Below are positions 6,539 through 9,987 of a stretch of 9,987 nucleotides of DNA, one piece after another (positions within the stretch are counted from its first letter, which is position 1; every line of letters begins with the position of its first letter). The stretch is from JASFYU01 sp045046905. Lineage in GTDB: Bacteria; Bacteroidota; Bacteroidia; Flavobacteriales; Flavobacteriaceae. Made by a program: the position numbers and the translations under genes. The notes below the pieces were generated by a model. That model was given only the letters and a program-made list of their open reading frames with translations. It was not told where the DNA came from and made no database searches. Where the stretch lies: contig JASFYU010000117.1 in NCBI GenBank assembly GCA_045046905.1, forward strand, positions 1 to 9,987. The letters are read 5' to 3'.

Positions 6539-6613
6539 CTAGTAAGCTGAATTCGACTTAGATGCAAGCATTCGAGGCATCAAACCCACTAGTTAGGAAT
6601 AAAAATAAGTCAA

Positions 6614-6994
6614 TTAATTACGCCTATACTCCAGAAACAATTCATCATCGGCAATGTTTGGTTCATCAACAAAGGTAAGTTGCAAGGTGTCAGATTTGAT
6701 TATATAGGAATATTGCCTTCCGTTTTTAAGGGTAATCACCTTACCATTTTCGGTATAAGCTCCGGTAGCGTTTATTAAAAATTGAAAATCTCCAGAATTC
6801 TCAACGTTCACACTACCACTTTCAAATGTTATTTTGTGACCACTAAAATCTGGATTATCTCCAAAGAAACAAAAACAAGATGCATTGGCAAGGATCCATT
6901 TTCCTTCAAGTTCTGTATTAAGAACGTCATCATCATCCTTTAAACATGAAACCGATAGAGCAATCACAATTAACATAAAAAATACTCTTCTCAT
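6614..6994 (-). CDS. Small putative surface lipoprotein, lipocalin-like, unknown function
   Basis: Function is not recognised. The start is placed at 6994 because it gives a clean lipoprotein signal, MRRVFFMLIVIALSVSC, with Cys17 lipidated, and is preceded by AAAAAG. An in-frame ATG at 7099 would add 35 residues that bury the signal and is rejected. Directly after the cysteine comes LKDDDD. An acidic run at this place resembles the lipoprotein surface-export signal of Bacteroidota, so the mature protein may face outward. The remaining ~105 residues are predicted mostly beta (LEGKWILANASCFCFFGD, HKITFESGSVNVENSG, VITLKNGRQYSYIIKSDTLQLTF). The opening LEGKW and spaced strands resemble small lipocalin-like lipoproteins of Flavobacteriia. 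Cys40 and Cys42 of the 126-residue protein (mature NASCFCFF) could form a disulfide or bind a ligand. Confidence 0.75.
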   Translation of the reverse strand: MRRVFFMLIVIALSVSCLKDDDDVLNTELEGKWILANASCFCFFGDNPDFSGHKITFESGSVNVENSGDFQFLINATGAYTENGKVITLKNGRQYSYIIKSDTLQLTFVDEPNIADDELFLEYRRN

Positions 6995-7130
6995 CTTTTT
7001 ATTTTTTTTCTGGTTAGCTCTATAGAGATGTTGATATTGAAATTGGTTGCGTAAAACGACGCTAAAAAAATCTAAAAAACCATCTCCTGTAAACAGCAAT
7101 GGCGTTAAAAATCAAGAAACTAACCCCACA

Positions 7131-7252
7131 CCACACAATTCATGAGGTTCACATCATTTTTTTTATCTCCTCGGTATCTGTGCGTATGTTTATCGTATAA
7201 TTAATCAGAAATAAAATTTTTCATTTTCATATAGTGTTCTCGTAAAAGAGTC
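7131..7252. repeat. Direct repeat, copy 1 (left of the oxidoreductase gene)
   Basis: About 122 bases align without a gap to 9866-9987 at a constant offset of 2735. The right end, 7207-7252, is identical over 46 bases. The stretch 7183-7206 matches at 19 of 24 positions. Further left, islands such as CACAATT and TTCACATCATTT are shared, with diverged sequence between. The pair brackets the whole oxidoreductase gene in the same orientation. The repeat runs into the hairpin at 7239-7300. It lies between two minus-strand genes and carries no sizeable ORF. Confidence 0.85.
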
Positions 7253-7300
7253 TTGTCTTAATTGGTAGGACTCTTTTTAGTTGAACCCATTCTTTACGAG
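7239..7300. terminator. Bidirectional terminator-like hairpin after the oxidoreductase gene
   Basis: AAAAGAGTC (7244-7252) pairs with GACTCTTTT (7269-7277), a 9-bp stem with a 16-base loop and T-runs on both strands (five T on the plus strand, four on the minus). It lies 43 bases past the stop codon of the minus-strand oxidoreductase and can end that transcript or a rightward one. CTCGTAAA (7239-7246) is also perfectly complementary to TTTACGAG (7293-7300), so the left arm has two partners and an extended or alternative fold is possible. Confidence 0.6.
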
Positions 7301-7320
7301 ACATCACGAATTCGAACTGG

Positions 7321-9633
7321 TCATATTTTGACTTTCTCAGTTTTTATCAAGGTAACCTTTATTGATTTGCTGATTGGGGTCCTGCTCTTATCTGCATAAT
7401 GATTGTACGGCACCAAGACGTTAGTCTCAGGAAAGTAGGCCGCCAAATTTCCGGACGGGATAGCATACTCAACAATCAAAAATCGATAAGCTGTTCGGTC
7501 GATACCATCATAGGTGCTGACTATATTCACGACATCCATCTTTTGTAATTGCCATTTCAGCATATCTTTTTTATTCATAAAAAGAACCCTTCTTTCATTG
7601 TACACGCCCCTATACCGATCGTCAAGACCATAGATAGTAGTATTGAACTGATCGTGTGAACGTATGGTCATCAACATAAACTCATTTTCTTTCAAGCGGT
7701 GTACAGGTAATTTGTTCAAGGTGATTTGCGCCCTGCCATTAGGCAACTTACTAAAGTCAAGTTCGCGAATATTGTTTGGCAGGTAATACCCCGTGCCTTC
7801 AGAACGTTCGCTTGTTTTATCAAATCCTTTGGCAACCTTATCTATATATTCTCTAATCAGTTCATAATCCTCACCCATGGCTTTCCAGTCAACAGGGTGC
7901 TGACCCTTAAAATAGGTGTGTGCCAACTCGGCTATCAATTCGGGTTCACTTTTTATGCTTCCCGAGGCAGGTTTTAGTAGTCCCCGAGACCGAGTAATCC
8001 TCCCCATACTATTTTCCACGGTAAAATAACGTTGCTTCCCTCCTTTCAGATCTTTTTCCGAACGCCCAATAGTGGGTAATATCAGGGCGGTCTTACCCGT
8101 GACAAGATGTGTTCGATTCAGTTTTGTACTTATCTGCACGGTAAGTTCGCATTTTTGTAAGGCTTCTGCCGTATACTGGGTATCGGAAGCAGCCATTAAA
8201 AAATTTCCACCTAATGCGATAAAAATTTTCGCTTCTCCTTCATGCATAGCACGCATACAACCCACGGTATCAACACCTTCCTTATCAGGAGGATTAAAAC
8301 CAAGATATTTTTTTATTCTTTTGTTCAATTCTTTATCAACATAATGCATAATACCTACACTTCGATCCCCCTGCACATTACTATGGCCACGAACAGGGCA
8401 AGTACCTGCGTTAGGTTTGCCGATAGCTCCTTTTAGCAATAATAGATTCACGTATTCGCGTATGGTTTCTACCCCATTTTTATGTTGTGTAAGCCCCATG
8501 GCCCAGCAGACAATGATTTTTGTTTTATTGGCTAAAAGCTTGACAGCAGCATCTATTTTAGTCTCATCGACACCAGACAATTGCAGTAGCTCTTTATCAT
8601 CATACCCATGCAGGTCAGCCGTCAAGGCCGTATAGCCTTGTGTATAGGTGTTGATAAATTCATGATCAAAAATCTTGCCTTTATCAGTATCTAACGCAGC
8701 CAATTTTTTGATAATCAATTTAACCAAAGGAATATCTTGATTAATATTCACGGGCAGATGAAGGTCTGCAATATTCTCGCCCGACCCTACCCACCCCTTC
8801 AGGCTTTGGGGGTTTTTAAAATTAACCAGGCCCGTTTCTTCCAAAGGATTGATGCTGATAATCTTTCCGCCATTTCGTTTGCATTTCTCAAGAGCCGAAA
8901 GCATACGAGGGTGATTCGTGCCAGGGTTCTGACCAGCCACGATAATGACCTCGGCACCATGGATATCTTCAAGCGTAACAGAGCCTTTGCCAATACCTAA
9001 AGTCTCGACAAGGGCTACGCCACTACTCTCATGACACATATTAGAGCAGTCGGGCATATTATTGGTCCCAAAAGCACGGGCAAAGAGCCCGTACAAGAAC
9101 GCTGCTTCATTACTTGACCTGCCCGAGGCATAAAAAATGGCCTCGTCAGGTGAATTCAATTTGCGCAGTTCAGTCGCTATACATTCATATGCATTTTCCC
9201 ATGAAATGGGTTCATAATACATACTCCCTTTTTTAAGTACCAAAGGCTCAGTAATTCGTCCAAATTTATTTAACTCATAATCGCTGCATTGCGAAAGTTC
9301 CTCGACGGAATGTTTTCTAAAAAAATCTGCACCAATATGCTGCATTGTAGCTTCATCGGCCAAGGCCTTAGCTCCGTTCTCACAAAACTCACCCAATTTG
9401 GATGGCTTTTCGGGATCGGGCCATGCACAACTAGGACAATCAAAACCATTCTTCTGATTCATTTTAGACAATGCCCGCGTAGCACGTACAATACCCATTT
9501 CTTTAAACGCATGGTTCATGGCCGCCTTGACTCCTAAAATACCTGCTGCGTGCTCAAGCGGTTTTTTTAAAGTGATGCCCGTAAATTCTTCAGATCCACG
9601 TATAGATATTTTTCTTTGAAATTCATGTTTCAT
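7321..9633 (-). CDS. FdhF/YdeP-family molybdopterin oxidoreductase
   Basis: A large molybdenum-bis(MGD) oxidoreductase, 770 residues, of the YdeP branch of formate-dehydrogenase-like proteins. Typical features in order: CPSCAWPDP (66-74) with FCENGAKALADEAT (83-96); the molybdopterin domain with FYASGRSSNEAAFLYGLFAR; SNMCHESSG, in which Cys200-His201 takes the place of the selenocysteine-His Mo ligand pair of FdhF; GQNPGTNHPRML for cofactor binding; GTCPVRGHSNVQGDRSVGI, a YdeP hallmark; LPTIGRSEKD; and a C-terminal dinucleotide-binding domain (RSHDQFNTTIYGLDDRYRGV). Only Cys66, Cys69 and Cys84 are spaced for a cluster, so a [4Fe-4S] site is uncertain. No signal peptide is seen, so it is cytoplasmic. 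Members are often labelled formate dehydrogenase; E. coli YdeP has been linked to acid resistance, and the true substrate is unclear. No fdhD or partner subunit lies in the window. Direct repeats flank the gene. Confidence 0.88.
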   Translation of the reverse strand: MKHEFQRKISIRGSEEFTGITLKKPLEHAAGILGVKAAMNHAFKEMGIVRATRALSKMNQKNGFDCPSCAWPDPEKPSKLGEFCENGAKALADEATMQHIGADFFRKHSVEELSQCSDYELNKFGRITEPLVLKKGSMYYEPISWENAYECIATELRKLNSPDEAIFYASGRSSNEAAFLYGLFARAFGTNNMPDCSNMCHESSGVALVETLGIGKGSVTLEDIHGAEVIIVAGQNPGTNHPRMLSALEKCKRNGGKIISINPLEETGLVNFKNPQSLKGWVGSGENIADLHLPVNINQDIPLVKLIIKKLAALDTDKGKIFDHEFINTYTQGYTALTADLHGYDDKELLQLSGVDETKIDAAVKLLANKTKIIVCWAMGLTQHKNGVETIREYVNLLLLKGAIGKPNAGTCPVRGHSNVQGDRSVGIMHYVDKELNKRIKKYLGFNPPDKEGVDTVGCMRAMHEGEAKIFIALGGNFLMAASDTQYTAEALQKCELTVQISTKLNRTHLVTGKTALILPTIGRSEKDLKGGKQRYFTVENSMGRITRSRGLLKPASGSIKSEPELIAELAHTYFKGQHPVDWKAMGEDYELIREYIDKVAKGFDKTSERSEGTGYYLPNNIRELDFSKLPNGRAQITLNKLPVHRLKENEFMLMTIRSHDQFNTTIYGLDDRYRGVYNERRVLFMNKKDMLKWQLQKMDVVNIVSTYDGIDRTAYRFLIVEYAIPSGNLAAYFPETNVLVPYNHYADKSRTPISKSIKVTLIKTEKVKI

Positions 9634-9865
9634 ACTTAAGGCTGTTTTTATTCGGAGCTATAAAACGGAAAAATACATCAACACTCCTGGATTTAAAAAA
9701 TTAACTTTTGGACCAGAAGCATTGTTCGATTAAACTTTATAGGCCCTGTTCAACAATACAAGATATTTTCATATCAAAAGAGAAGGCCCACCTTTATGCT
9801 CCAATGGTTTTGTGTGCATAAATTAGCTTAATTTTGCTGACCCCAATCAAAAATACTTCTTCTCA
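9634..9865 (-). promoter_or_regulatory. Upstream region of the oxidoreductase gene
   Basis: No gene is seen in this stretch. Reading leftward, TATTTTTG at 9855-9848 exactly matches the TAnnTTTG box and would give a leader of about 210 nt, but a TTG at 19-21 bases upstream is missing, so it is a weak promoter call. TTTATGC (9793-9799) and GCATAAA (9816-9822) form a 7-bp inverted repeat with a 16-base gap, and GATAT/ATATC (9762-9766 with 9771-9775) a small hairpin. Either could be a regulator site or a leader structure. Confidence 0.3.
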
Positions 9866-9987
9866 CAACACAATTTGGGCACTTCACATCATTTATTATA
9901 TAAATTCAAAACGCTGCCGTATGTTTACCATGTAATTAAAAAGAAATAAAATTTTTCATTTTCATATAGTGTTCTCGTAAAAGAGTC
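9866..9987. repeat. Direct repeat, copy 2 (right of the oxidoreductase gene, cut by window end)
   Basis: This is the partner of 7131-7252 and has the same orientation. The final 46 bases of the window (9942-9987) are identical to 7207-7252, and identity may continue past the edge into a hairpin like that at 7244-7277. Its left part overlaps the upstream region of the oxidoreductase gene, whose candidate promoter box ends 11 bases before the repeat begins. Confidence 0.85.

Noticed and set aside
6995..7099. Upstream start at 7099 for the small lipoprotein
   Set aside because: It would place 35 mostly polar residues ahead of a perfect lipoprotein signal; the internal Met at 6994 fits far better.
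7126..7300. Integron attC site or IS ends for the repeats
   Set aside because: A GTTGAAC at 7280-7286 resembles an attC core, but no matching inverted partner lies at the right distance. No transposase, terminal inverted repeats or target duplication were found.
7726..9537. Plus-strand reading frames opposite the oxidoreductase
   Set aside because: They are 64-90 codon frames antisense to a well-conserved gene, lack family motifs and promoters, and look like shadows of its codon use.
9762..9782. Third degenerate copy of the repeat
   Set aside because: Only ATTTTCATAT and AAAAGAG are shared, with different spacing, which is within chance for AT-rich DNA.
1..9987. CRISPR array, tRNA or rRNA genes
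   Set aside because: No regularly spaced short repeats, no cloverleaf with CCA or T-loop signature, and no rRNA-like sequence were seen on either strand.

Overview
The window looks like a chromosomal segment of a marine-type member of the Flavobacteriaceae (Bacteroidota). The evidence is the Bacteroidota-type promoters (TTG, a 19-base gap, then TAnnTTTG) ahead of rpsP and the glutaryl-CoA dehydrogenase gene, the near absence of Shine-Dalgarno sites, a long Ala/Glu/Lys tail on ribosomal protein S16, two lipoproteins with Bacteroidota-style signals, a Tat-exported sugar epimerase family and an exported sulfatase. The genus cannot be fixed from the sequence.

Layout. Positions 1-270 hold a possible gene end, a strong promoter and a structured leader for rpsP. 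rpsP (271-957) and rimM (972-1499) form a ribosome operon on the plus strand. Next comes an accessory pair: a minus-strand xylose-isomerase-like TIM-barrel gene (1525-2570), broken into two reading frames by a single-base shift, and a divergent plus-strand sulfatase lipoprotein (2852-4288). They share a 281-base intergenic region with an operator-like palindrome. Housekeeping genes resume with trmN6 (4408-5121, non-ATG start) and a glutaryl-CoA dehydrogenase (5309-6487) that has its own promoter, a long leader and a terminator-like hairpin. On the minus strand follow a small putative surface lipoprotein (6614-6994) and a large FdhF/YdeP-type molybdopterin oxidoreductase (7321-9633).

How the genes fit. 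rpsP, rimM and trmN6 all serve translation: a small-subunit protein, a 30S maturation factor and a tRNA modification enzyme. The sulfatase and epimerase fit breakdown of sulfated polysaccharide and look inserted between rimM and trmN6. The dehydrogenase belongs to lysine/tryptophan or glutarate catabolism.

The least expected signal is a direct repeat of about 122 bases that brackets the oxidoreductase gene (7131-7252 and 9866-9987). It aligns without gaps at an offset of 2735 and ends in 46 identical bases. The second copy is cut by the window edge. In the first copy the repeat runs into a hairpin with two competing 3' partners. It could be a recombination-prone intergenic repeat, a shared 3' end, or a duplicated small RNA gene. 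The second notable signal is the rpsP leader, which has a two-tier stem ending five bases before the start codon and may be an S16 autoregulatory site.
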